Part shown: piece after piece, positions 52,572 through 64,000 of the stretch | How the letters are laid out: each line of letters opens with the position of its first letter | How positions within the stretch are numbered: the first letter of the stretch is position 1 | Assembly: GCA_916613615.1 (NCBI GenBank) | Contig: OU744721.1 | Location: 83,085,060 to 83,149,059, forward strand | Direction of reading: 5' to 3' | From: Steromphala cineraria | Lineage: Eukaryota > Mollusca > Gastropoda > Trochida > Trochidae | DNA length: 64,000 nt | Translations under genes and position numbers: made by a program | The notes under the pieces: generated by a model | Seen by the model: only the letters and a program-made list of their open reading frames with translations | Databases searched by the model: none | Told to the model about the DNA's origin: nothing

Positions 52572-54924
52572 GTATTAACTGTATAATAATAAGGTATACG
52601 CTGAAAAGTCCTTTGGATTTAAAAATTTAAACAATAATAAACGTCTAAACCAATAATGAATCCTAGAAGAACATGTACAAGAATATAACAAATGCGAAGG
52701 CACTCATGTCACGTTAATACTTTTCGGACGATGTACTAAAACTAACATTTTCAGTCACTCGTGTTGCGCAAAATATATGAAAGCCGTTTTGATTGCTCTT
52801 ACACGCATATATACTAGCTGCAACCACCAAGGCCAAGTGATGAAACAGACAGCTGTTAACCAGCCCGCGCTTGGGCAGGACTGACTTCTTGAAATGTATT
52901 ATTGATGTGGTAACCGTTATAGTTAGAGGGAGGAGTGGTAGAGTAGGAAGGACTGGGTCACAACTCCAATTATCTGTACACTTTAAACCCTTTAAAGTGT
53001 GATCCAATCTTAGGTTGAGGGCACATAATAAACTGATTTTAATATGCAGAGAACTTAACCCCATGTATGTCAGCATCAATAGTAGCTACAAACGCGCTGC
53101 TTCCGGTGTGGACTACAATGTAAAGGTTATTGTGGGATAATTACACGATCGACTTTTGGACAGTGGAGCCGTCTCGCCTGCCTAAACCCTGTAGGACAGT
53201 CTCTCGGTCCCCACCGTCAGTCCGTCTGTCCGTCTGGCCACCATCGATCCACATTATAATACAAGGTAGTGAGTGCCAAGTTGAAGGTCGTCTGCTGGAA
53301 CCAGGGAACAGGTTGCTGATGAATTCTAACACTGGGGGCGACCTGTCGTCTGCTCTCATCACTGAACGAGGTTAGTTCCGCCATTATTTCTCCCTCTCTT
53401 CGTCTGGGTTGTCCTTACGCGAGAAAATATAGTTTTGTTTACATGCGCGGCGTTCCCTGCACTGTCGGTAAGGAGCTGCATTCTTGACAGCATAATCAAT
53501 GCAGACTCCGCGCAGTGCCTCGCCTGAACTAGTTACCGCCTGACCTAGCGCTTGCACCAAAGACGGCACCGTCCCATCAGACTATTTCTACTTTTATGTT
53601 CCTTTGGTCGGTCTTATTCGTCTCAATCGGGGTTTAGTACTCTTATTTCAAGTGAATCGTTACTAGACTCCCCTCCCATCAACCGCGTTAGATCTGACGG
53701 TTCCAGTACAAACTCGTTACGTGAACCTTCATCTGAGGCCGACGCAAGGTCTATTATTAGAGAATGATAGCCATTCATGAATAGTAATAGCGAGTTTGGA
53801 CCTTCAAAACTGTAGACATGGTTGTAACAAGACTTGCACTGATATAAGTAAGTAACATGGCTACATTTGAGTTAAATGTCAAGTGTCAGGGTTCTTGTCT
53901 AGATTGGTGTCTGTACGGGGATAGTTCGTACATATGTTCCCATGTGCAGACACTGTCTGGTGTTGTGTAATGTACTATTCACTATACATGTACTGGCTCT
54001 TGGTCATTGACTCAATGGTCCATTCTAAATGGTTCACTTTAGTCAGAGTTGTTATAGTATTTTTGAAATTTGAGATGCATATTACATCGCTATAAAAATC
54101 GTATTATGTCAACATAGATTTAACTCTAGATTCATGTCCGTCTGTTTAACGAAAGTGCTGATGCAGCCTTAAAATGTAAATGATAACTTCCTGAAATAAT
54201 CCATACTTACTGTTGCAATATCTACTCATACATTTAAGGATGAAAACATAATTATGTTTGAAGTCGCTGCAACATTCCTCGGGGAATTATGTAATTCTAA
54301 ACGACCATCCCAACACCGTGTTGTTTTAAACACCATATGTTCTACTATGCGACCATAGGCTAAATATATTATTGACCTCCGGCAATCAGGGAGTTAAGTG
54401 GACGCTTGTGGACAGTAGCATAATAATGCTGTATTATTGGGAGACCTTCACAAAAGGAAAGTACTAATGATAATCCCCGGGCGCTTTTGAAAGTTTTGTT
54501 ATAGGTTATGTCATTTCCGCTGGTATAAAGAAGAACGCAATTAATGGAAGCCATTGCTGTCCGGATTCCAAGGTTTCCGTGTTGAATCCTCACAATGCTC
54601 GCCGGATATTGTATCTCCAAGTCGTATACTACTTCCGGGACAAAACAGACCATTTATAATCTTTAAGATAGCAAAGAGAAACTTACTTTTTGGTATTCCT
54701 ACAAATAGACCTAACATACCTTAACATAAAAGGACATTTCGAGGGTTTCCAGTATGTTGCATTTGGTTTACTAGTTTATGTCAACATGCTGTACCTATTG
54801 TGACATATATACGAAATGCATGTATGTGTTAAACTATCATGGTTTATGTTCAAAACCACATAGCCTTGGAGCGCGATTTTGGATATGCCACCCTTTTTTT
54901 TCTGCTGTTTTTCCATTCACGAAA
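52572..54924. other. No recognised gene
   Basis: Less AT-rich around 53130-53770, where frames of 71-81 codons exist on both strands. The stretch 53579-53767 on the plus strand follows an AG and reads a serine-rich peptide (SSESLLDSPPINRVRSDGSS) to a stop. It could be a terminal exon, but no family is suggested and no partner exon was found. Confidence 0.35.
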
Positions 54925-55000
54925 GACATACAGATAGTGAGTGAGTTATTGTTTTACGCCGCTTGGGCAACATTGAGCCATCGCCGTGACATACAAATAG
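54925..55000. mobile_element. 50-bp short interspersed element with 13-bp target duplication
   Basis: GACATACAGATAG (54925-54937) and GACATACAAATAG (54988-55000) flank a core that reads TGAGTGAGTTATTGTTTTAC and then GCCGCTTGGGCAACATT. It is the same core as at 36994-37050. A long duplication around so short a body suggests retroposition of a heavily truncated SINE-like sequence. Confidence 0.65.
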
Positions 55001-56142
55001 GCTCCATTTGATTCCGTAACATACTAAATGAGGACCAGGACAGCCCAACTCTAAATGTATGAAAGGGCGCAATTGGACCCATTTGGTTATATAATACTCT
55101 TCTTAATAGCGTTTGAATGCAAATTCTATAATTACGAAATATCGAAAGCCGTTATGAAAATGCGAGAAACTTCCAGGACTGAGAATCATTCGGATGTATG
55201 AAGACATCGTAGGTTCGACTAATAGAGAGAATAGTCAACTTGAAGCTGAAGGTCATATGTGCAGGAGCTGTAAAAAGTTATATATATTGCAATGACAACA
55301 ACCCTTTACAACATGTACCTGGATTAAATCCATACTCGCAGCTCGAGGCACCACTATTCTTTGCCGCTGGAATGCGTCCCTTATCGATTGACGACAGATC
55401 CCATATGTTGAATGGGAAAAAAACGTATGGTTATCGTAGACGTAGATCAGAGGTCGTTGGTGGATTTATAAGGGTGGTTACAGTAATGAAGTAATATACA
55501 AAATAACTCCATAACAATATCTAATTTTCCCATCGATAAGGAATCGTATATAAAATTGGTAACTCATTCTACAGTCAGGTTTAGAGGAAATGCCAATGCA
55601 AAGTCGCACAAGCACAAGTGAGCACAAGCATATTCTACCTCACCGCAGACCCAAAACAGAACCAAACACGGCTTTCTTTTCTATATGTTATTATTTTCTT
55701 TATACTCTTGCGTGAATCTTACAACATGTAACCTAAACTACCTAAATAACAATATCCGTTAAACCTTGATGATGAACAATGATACACCAAAGCGAACCCC
55801 ATACTGAACTTCCAATTCAATGTTGTACATCTCTCTATACGTCGAATTGTGAAAAACATATGTCCACCTAGTAATGATAGCCAGGGACGAGGTTGAAAAT
55901 ATCCATGTTCTTATCCTGTCCCTTTGTCTTCCAATGGAGCATGTTAAACCTAGAGCTAGCATCTTCCTCATCATGCGCATGCTTACCAAGTACCCGATGG
56001 TAGTTTCTTTACGTGGGTGAAGCATGCACAAATTGATTGTTCCATTAGGCTTAATGGACGTATGGAATAACCAATAGATGAAATCAATGTATCAATATGA
56101 AATCAATAGCACAAATATTCCGAGATGATTATATTCAATTCC
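55001..56142. other. No recognised gene
   Basis: No convincing exon. The frames at 55240-55494 and 55759-56031 (84 and 90 codons) show no motif. Confidence 0.45.
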
Positions 56143-56267
56143 TGGGTCCCGTTGCATATATAAAACACTAATGTGACCATAAGTTACTTAGGTAGCCATA
56201 GTGCAATGTTAAAGGATGTCATGAAGGATAACCTTAGTGTTAAGTTGTTTTGTGCAACGGCCCCCTG
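56143..56267. mobile_element. Probable hAT-like MITE
   Basis: CTGGGTCCCGTTGCA at the left and TGCAACGGCCCCCTG at the right are inverted complements with three mismatches. Inner TTAGTGTTAAG and its left counterpart AACACTAA extend the symmetry. No target duplication was found. Confidence 0.5.
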
Positions 56268-56399
56268 ACTGAGAAATACGCGTTTTTTTAGGCTGTCATA
56301 TGAAGACGTGTAAGCTTTTTGTAACATAGTACGAAGTGAATCGCTAATGATCAGAAACTCGATATAAAAACGACTCGGCAACATATCTTGCTCAAGGAG

Positions 56400-57740
56400 G
56401 GTACGGCAGATCCTTTATGGAGTGAGGACTTATGCTAAATGGACGTATCAAATACGATATTGAATTTATAACCATCCCGAGGGCATCTTTGTTTGTCCAT
56501 GGTGAGACTTGCGTGTCAGATTGCTGTGTATCTGGTGTCACTGTAAACACTCCTGGCTAAGAGTTGTATTACCCAACAGTTATAAGAGATTCCATAGTCA
56601 AACCATATTCCCTTGATATCGACAATATTGTGTATAAACTGAGGAATGGAGAGTATGGCACTACTTCAGTTATGCGAAGACAGCATGAAATCAATATCAT
56701 ATATATATAATAAGTAACCATGTGCTCGCCAGTTTGATATGGAGATTTTTCATGTGTTCGAGTTAAATATCAAACGAAACGAAGTTTATACAATGCATAA
56801 GATTGTTTTACTTTTGGTAATTTTGAATGGGAACCTTATCTGTTTGTAGCAATCCTACGAAACATTGTTACAGACATTATCATATGTTGAATAAACTAAT
56901 TGTTTCTTCCATTGCTAATCGGAGACATTCATTGGTGTATTGAAAATAACCAAAAGCAACGACTGGCCTGCGTGACGCAAATATCAACTAACTGTTAAAT
57001 GGGTATATTTTCATAGAAATCACCACAAGGAGAGTACGTCAGCTGTTGTATGGGATCCTTCAACTCAGGGGAGATATTAGTTAGCTCTGAAAGGCGACGT
57101 ATGTCTGTTTGGTATATTGAATGAGAGCCTAATCTGTGAGTGAATTGTCCTGTCACAAACTGGGCTTGTCTGGCCAATCCTACACGGCTAATTGGCTCCT
57201 CAGTTATTGGCACAATGCTCACTGTTACCATCGATCTTAATGTCAACTGGAGACAACTCTGTGATCGGTGTAATCACGTCGTTCTGTCTTCCCTGTATCT
57301 TTGATAAAGTATTACTAACTTCCATGTTTGACAGATGTTTTAGGAATCATGCTGACTTCATATACTACTTAACTTCTCTTGACTTAATTTAGTTCGAATC
57401 AGTTTTTGTAGCCAGAAACAGTATTCGATTGTTTCTTTAGGTTTCGAATGTAATGAGGTAAAATGTAAAATATCCATTTATAAGCGCACTCATGTGAAAA
57501 TAAAGACTGATTGCACGTGGTAAGTTTGACCAATATATTTTAATGGAAAGTTTAAAGATTTGAATTCAAAACACCATGAACATCAACAATATTTTTGGAA
57601 AATCTAAGTATGTTGGTGACATTTAGAAATGGAAACGGTGACGCAAATGTTGACTGCCTTGAATGTCACTTGAAAATTTCGTTGATTCAGCAACATAAAA
57701 ATATACTTATCTTTCTATCTTTTTTATAGCTCTTCATAAA
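56400..57740. repeat. Low-copy segmental repeat, copy A
   Basis: Colinear with 58535-59990 over about 1.3 kb with many differences. Anchors are GGAGTGAGG, ATTGAATTTATAACCATCCC (56460), AACTGGGCTTGTCTGGCCAA (57158) and TGACGCAAATGTTGACTGCC (57640). No intact coding frame. The first 170 bp also match copy C at 63620. Confidence 0.8.
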
Positions 57741-58534
57741 AAAGTATCTCAATCTGTAAAAAACCCTCGAACTATTGCATTGACTACAACTGTTTTCAGT
57801 ATATGCCTAGCTTGAAACCTATGCTTTACCAGTGAAAAACGACGTTATTGCTCTCCTCGATGAATTATCGATCTACAAAGTTTGGTATCTCAAGAATGTC
57901 ACTTCATCTGTATGCATCTATTTCAGTATTGAAATAAGTTATTTGCTGGTTTCGTGACGTAGTAAATGCCTTTCTTAAGGCCATGGCTGTACTGGAAGAA
58001 CGTACTATAAAATTCAATGCCTGAACTCAATTTACGTTCTTACAAGGCACGTTCTTATCAATCTAAACTCAAATTGAGGTGCCAAGTAAATTCCGTTGCT
58101 AGTAACAGCAAATATGGTAATGTAAATGTAAAATATAGGCTACAATAGCATCGCAGGATAGTTTTACTTAGGAAATACTATCTACTTTTAAACACTTGGT
58201 ACTTTAACTTTAAAGGAATAATTGCGACGTATCAAGCATCATTTTTGATAAATCCATATTTTGATGACAAAACCCTTCCTAATTGGTTCCATGTATCTTT
58301 GAAGTCAGCAGTTATGTTAGGATCTGCCCATGCGACTGTGCCTTACATATTAAAGAACTGATTGAATGAATTGTATGAAGAAGATTTCAAAAATAAAAAA
58401 GTTAAAAAGGAAAAAATGGTATCTCAAGAATATCACTACTTTTGTATGAAAAAATTAAAAATGGATGTAAAAAACAGCCTCCATTTAATACATAACTCCT
58501 TTGACAGGATATCATTTTCCAAGGATGCCTGTCA
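57741..58534. other. Spacer between segmental copies; nothing recognised
   Basis: AT-rich, no exon or repeat recognised. Confidence 0.4.
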
Positions 58535-59990
58535 AGTCGTGTTTGGAGTGAGGAGTTATTGTAATGGAGGTACCGCAGATGGTATTGAATTTATAACCAT
58601 CCCGAGGACATCCTCGTTCGAGGTGTTACTTGCGTGTTAGTCTGCTGTGTGTCTGGTTTCAATGTAAACGCTTCTGGCTTGGAGTAGTATTACCCACTGG
58701 TAATATTAGACTTCAAAGTTGAAACAATATCCCCTTGTTAACGAAAATATTATGCATGCTGAGAAATGAGTGTATGTGAAACTACTTTAGTTATGGGAAA
58801 GACAGTATGAGAACCGATTCGAAAATGGGTTGGTTTTAATACTTGGTAAAAGTCAATGGCATCGGCTATGTTTAATAGAAACCATCGGAACAATGTAACA
58901 GTCGTTGAAATGTTTTGAACAAAACTATTTTGTCCCTTCCATTGCTTATCAGCAACAGACAGAGAAAGAGACAGAGACAGTCCATGGTTGACTAGGAAGT
59001 ACTGGAACATTATTCAGTATTTCCAACATAAATGGAAAGTTACACAAATGAGGGAATCGTGGATTTTACCTTAATTCTGATCAATGGATCTGGGTTTGAT
59101 TACCATCTGCAAGGGAACTGTCCTGTAACAAACTGCCCTTGTTTGGCCACTCCATGTTAATTTACTTCCCTGTTATTGGTACATTGCTCATCGATCTTCC
59201 TGACAGCAAACTGTGTCCCTGTGCCTTCACTTACAGATGGTATGTAAGATCTCTGCTCACTGTGTTAGGCGGATTTTCTTGAGAAACTATGCAGAGTTAC
59301 CATAAATCTTGAGTTTACTTGAGTTAATTAAGTTTGGATCAGTTTGCGTAGCGAGATATGTGCTTCGATTTAATTTTTTGGTTTCAAACCAGTATATACA
59401 TGTGTATAACGAATTATCAGTGCAGTGAGGCGAATGTTTGTATTACCACGTCTTCAGGTGTGCAGGTGTGATCCAGTCAGGATCCATCTTGATCAATGCT
59501 TACTCTGAATAATCTAGGTTTCATTAATTATATAGAAGCGCACTGCAAGTGGATATTTGGTGTTTGGAGGACCTGTGTTCTAGTGTTTGGTATATGTAAT
59601 GAATTGGAATATACTGTAACAAGTAGTGGAAAAGTGATTTACTCCCATCAGATTTCTAAAATATTTGGTCGTGCGCCACATCCATTTCAAAAGTCGCCAC
59701 TAAAGTCAATGCCCGCTAGCAACTCATTTAGGATATAGTTGACTCACAACTCTTCTAAAGGTCAAAGAACAACAAAGTATCCTGTGAACTATAGTATATC
59801 TTTTTATGGTAAGCTTTAAGATTGGAATTCAAAGCGCCCCTGGCATCGACAATGTATCAGGTTAATGCAAGCTTGTTGATGACATTTACAAATGGAAAAT
59901 GTGACGCAGATGTTTACTGCTTAGAAAATGTCACTTGAACATTCTGTTGATGCAGCAACATATTCTTATATTTTTATGGCTGCTCCAAGA
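58535..59990. repeat. Low-copy segmental repeat, copy B
   Basis: Matches copy A in order, at an offset of about 2.1-2.3 kb. Shared ATTGAATTTATAACCATCCC, TGTCCTGTAACAAACTGCCC, TTAAGTTTGGATCAGTTTG and TGACGCAGATGTTTACTGC blocks are separated by indels. The offset grows along the unit, showing net insertions in B. The frames at 58362-58640 and 59496-59738 are not conserved in A, which argues against coding function. Confidence 0.8.
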
Positions 59991-62900
59991 TTGAGTTCTT
60001 CTTACTACTTCTAACGTATTAGTTCAAGACTTTATCTTTAATTGCGGTTTTGTCTAGGGAACTACTTTCCCCTTTCCTAATATTTGTTGATGGACTTGCT
60101 TGTATAATGTATAAATTTCAACATTCCTGTAAACATTGAAAAGCAAAAGTCAAAGCTTTTTGTAACTCTATATATTTGGCCGGCAGTGTTCGAACAACAT
60201 ACATATGAATACGTATGGAAACAATGGTTGAATGTTAAACAAGATGCATCATTCATATGCATCATTCATATTTGAAAGGTGGCTTAATTTGATATGCAGT
60301 GATGCCTTTCAACCAGAAAGTTCCATACAGTAAACCATAATCCATACAAATGTTACAATCAATTTAAAAAAAAGTTGTCTCAGAGCTGTTATGATAGACA
60401 GCTTTGGAATAGAGGAGGTGAAATATAGCTGTCTTAGAATTGGGCAGCATGAAACCATATTAAAATACAAAGCCTGAATAACATTTTACCAAATATATCT
60501 TGATGTACCAGTAATTAGATTTCTAAGAATATGATATAAATGGCAATACTTCAATATTCATTTGTTGAAGAAGATCTTTAGATGAAGAAACGCAAACCAT
60601 TAATCAAAAGTTGAAAACGATAAATTTTTGTGATCGCATTAATGTCTTTATTTCCCTCTGAACATGAATCCTTTCGTTCATTCAAGTTAATCGGAGCTCT
60701 ATTGCGTTCAACTAATTTGATAGAAGTCCATACCTCTATCAATGAGATATACCAGAATGGATGGATATATCTTCTCGAATGAAATGTAATCCGTAAGTAC
60801 TCAGTTATAATTTAAATAATGTTATTAGTCGGTGTATTCAAGGAAACTGAGATCAATGTGATCAGTTAATCATTTGCATGATTTCTCACTGAATATTAAC
60901 CGTGGTCCACTCTCAAGAGCATTGTGAAGCCTGTGAACCAACTCTTTTGTACAATGAACAAAATGAGAACATCAGAATTGTCTCCTTCATGTTTCTATTG
61001 AAAATAAACTTAAAGAAGCAAGCGTTGCCCTTAAAGGGCTCCAGATATCCAAAGAAGGTCCCCGAAAAGCGAAGAACCCCATGTGGTTTCATTCTAGTAT
61101 TTTAGAAGGCCTCAATTTAGATGCAAAATAGTTCTTTGCGTTCGGTAACCTACTTTAGATGAGTGAACTGAACTGGTCTGTGAAAAAAGGTTTTCTTTAA
61201 AAACGTTTCCTAGAAATAAGAGTGTTGTCTCAAAAAGTAAGTTCATCTAAAAAAGCAGAAGAAAGCTTAATTGTAGTCTATGTTTCATCATATTTTATTT
61301 CATTATATACGATAGGTTTTATGACAATGGCCTTTACAGAGAACTTTTCTGGCGTCTGAAGATCATAAACATTTCACATTCTCTTCAAGAATTGCTGGAC
61401 ACAACATATTGGAATTTCCTACCTTATGCTAAGGTGACAACGTTTTCTTGTTTAGTCCTGAAATGCTAAGTGATTGAAAAGTTCAAATTTCAATTATTAA
61501 ACTTATATAACAGTCATTATATTTGACCAGACCGTCAACACACCAGTTGTTTTTAAAGTTCTATAAATGGTTTGATGTTGTTCTAGCGTTGAACCATATT
61601 AGCACACTTTCAATTTGTTTCATTTACTTTCTGTAGTCTCAGTTACTTACGTACTATGGGGTTTTATGAATTTTGCAATGCGGTCAATTTAAATTTTATG
61701 GTTTTTTTTCCATACGTCAGAGGTATGATCTATATGATGTCACACGGTCATACTTGGAAGCTCCGCACAACATGTAAATATAGGCTGCCATTATTGCCCA
61801 AGCTATCCTCAATCCCTCACGTGCAATGAGGTTTATAAAACTTGAACACCTCAATATCAGTCAAAACAGTTGCCGCTTATGGCTGAAATATTGCTGTTTT
61901 CTGAAACTCCAATTTACTGACCCATCACTACTAAAAAAAGTCTTTTTGGACACAAATGGGTTACTTAAAGTAGAATAATCTCAAATAGTGTTTATCGGTA
62001 AAGGTCTTGATCAAGATGTTCTGAAATTGAAATATTTTAGTGACACGAGCCGTTCTAAGATGTCTCAATCTGACAACAACTCAACCGCCTCAACCCTTAT
62101 AGACAACAACATGATCTTCATCTTTCAACGAAAATAACCTCCTTTAGCAAGTTTAGCCCCAAAACAAACTACAAAATACCAGTGAAAGATTACCTTTTTC
62201 TAAGACGCAAAAGGAATCAATATGTCTCAATGTGGAGACATGTCCACCAAATTGCCCCCAACTCCCCATCATCTGATCCCCGAGTATGACCAGTAGGTAG
62301 ACTCTTCCATAATGCATTACCTTCTTCAGAGTAACAGAAGCCTGGTCTGCCACTGAGTTCTCAGTAACTGAGGTAATCAGCGTGCCAGTCAATGGTTTGC
62401 TGGGGTCGAATTAACATCGACTGACAGCTGGTTCTGGTGGTATAAATGATATATCAGTTATGATATTTGGGCATGAGGATGTGTCATTAATCATACCGAA
62501 ATAAAGTAACGTTAATATCACATGCGTATTTCAGGTTTTTAGACCAATTTATTTTTTACCGAAAAGTTAAAATCTAATATATCCAAACTTATATTTACAT
62601 TGCCTTATTCAGTGTCATATTGTCATGATGAAAATAATCATTTTCTAGTAGGACCATAGAGTGAAAAAAAACCTTTATTGTTTTGGATCAGATGTTCGAT
62701 TATTGTGAATGTAGTTTGTATGCTACATGGTGCAGGCCGAGGTCGGCAGAGCAACAAACATTTGCCGGTTTGATGCCAGATACAGACTTTTCTCCTCTCA
62801 TAAAGACTTATAGGTGTAACCAAACTGGTATGATTGGTCTCTTAAGATGTACATAAGCGATTCTGTCTACCGTCTTAGACATTTACAGCTAATGGAAAAC

Positions 62901-63619
62901 ATTACGTTGATGATATCGACTGCGGATGCCCAGAAAGATGGGTCTGATTGCAATAAAAATGGATTTTTCATGACTGTTCTCCGCTAAATGCACATTATTT
63001 TCCATGTCAGATTGTAGTAACATAACATGACACGGTAACAAATAATATTAACTAAATTATGAAATGTGACAAAATGATGAAAACGGTTATTCTTGATATT
63101 TTTCTGGTCTTGGATTTAGAGCATTGTCATTGAAATTCCTTATAAGATTTTAGACTTAAAAAATAACATAAAAATTACGAATATTAATCTTTTTATAGTC
63201 TGTTTGAAGTGTAAATTGGCCGTTGTTGTGCAATGGTGTTTGTACATTTACTCGCTATCCAGGAAGGAAGGTAAGTCTGGAGTGTGTTTGCTTTCCTAAG
63301 TGAATTGTGAGTTGCTCGGAGGCTCGTCAAAGCTGCAAATATGCTCAAGCTAAACTTGTTTTTACATGATCTGAAAAAGAAATGTTAAGAGGGAAAATTA
63401 ATCTCAGGGATATTCGAGATTTCAATGACTTTTAAGCAAGTACAATATCACGGAAAATTGATTAACTGTCAATTCAACCGTCATAGATTTCGCTAGTTAT
63501 TTAGCACTGATTCCTTGGAAAAATCCAGCTATGTAACGCTTCATCATATCAGACAGTAGTAAACACTACGAGTACGATGATCCTTCTTTCCATCACTGAT
63601 TACTCTGCAAGATCCATGT
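59991..63619. other. No recognised gene
   Basis: 3.6 kb of AT-rich DNA with frames below 80 codons on both strands, none with a motif. No further copy of the segmental repeat was seen here. Confidence 0.4.
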
Positions 63620-63800
63620 CAGATATTTTATAGAGTGAGGAGTTATGCTTAATGAACGGATCACAGACACTATTGAATTGAAAGCCAACCCAAGGGCATC
63701 AATGCTTGTCCTGAGCGATAGTTACGTGTCAGTTTATGGTGTATTTGGTAACACCGTCAACACTCCTGGCCATGGTTGGTATTTCCTCTTACTATATGAT
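63620..63800. repeat. Low-copy segmental repeat, copy C (partial)
   Basis: TAGAGTGAGGAGTTATGCTT, AACCCAAGGGCATC, TACGTGTCAGTTTATGGTGT and GTCAACACTCCTGGC match the start of copies A and B. It continues toward the window edge without obvious further similarity. A 71-codon frame (63645-63860) reads through it but is not shared with the other copies. Confidence 0.65.
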
Positions 63801-64000
63801 ATTCCATTGCAACATTATACTTTTGATAACATCTTAAGATTTATTTTACGTCCGTTATAGTGCAGAAGCAATTTAGTTTGAACTGACAAAAATAGTATTG
63901 ACAGAGAAATTTTAATCTAATTCAAAATATCGCATAAGTATCCTGTCTCAGGGTACGAACGTTATGCTAACTCCACTAATCTGTACCCTGGGCTCAGAAG

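Overview
This is 64 kb of an AT-rich animal nuclear genome, most likely from a mollusc (gastropod or bivalve). The evidence is intron-containing genes with GT-AG junctions, dense nested transposon debris, a DIRS-type retrotransposon, arrays of CAAGGTCAAGGTCAC-type minisatellites ending in CCCCCG hairpins, and the short GTGAGTGAGTT...CCGCTTGGGCA repeat familiar from mollusc sequence. The phylum is an inference; the exact species cannot be read from the window.

Only two host protein-coding genes are convincingly present, and they converge. On the plus strand, a cold-shock-domain gene of the CARHSP1/CSDC2 family has three coding exons (19930-20063, 22872-22994, 30711-30876; 140 aa). On the minus strand, a complete phosphomannomutase (PMM1/PMM2 family) has seven coding exons between 44761 and 36332 (250 aa). 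All reading phases join exactly. In human the same two families lie next to each other twice (CARHSP1/PMM2 on 16p13.2 and CSDC2/PMM1 on 22q13.2), so the pair looks like an ancient conserved linkage seen here in its single-copy state.

The rest is mostly mobile DNA. CARHSP1 intron 2 holds a hAT-like element (16-bp perfect terminal repeats at 23111 and 30560) split by a nearly complete 6.4-kb DIRS1-like retrotransposon (23998-30412: gag, RT-RNase H-methyltransferase-like ORF, tyrosine recombinase with one frameshift, inverted terminal repeats and an internal complementary region). Six elements of five sequence-unrelated families share one architecture: a CCCC-stem hairpin at one end, usually a microsatellite and tandem core units, then a short stem-loop and a T-rich tail at the other end. 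This matches Helentron-associated non-autonomous elements (HINE/pearl/DINE-1-like). They lie at 1738-3036, 11008-11650, 20743-21606, 31959-32797, 37384-38753 and 50276-52571.

Other repeats are non-autonomous hAT-like elements (several with 8-bp target duplications), a foldback MITE, a pogo/Tigger-like MITE, and decayed LINE pieces at 3395, 46250, 46955 and 50774. There is a perfect 1,549-bp tandem duplication (4583-7680), and an unexplained low-copy segment repeated near 56.4, 58.5 and 63.6 kb.

Region by region: 1-4.2 kb is a nested transposon cluster; 4.6-7.75 kb the tandem duplication and A-rich tracts; 7.75-15.5 kb MITEs, a minisatellite and otherwise featureless sequence; 15.5-19.9 kb largely empty upstream sequence of CARHSP1; 19.9-31.4 kb CARHSP1; 31.4-36.3 kb intergenic; 36.3-44.8 kb PMM; 44.8-52.6 kb LINE and HINE remnants; 52.6-64 kb without a recognised gene but with diverged segmental repeats.
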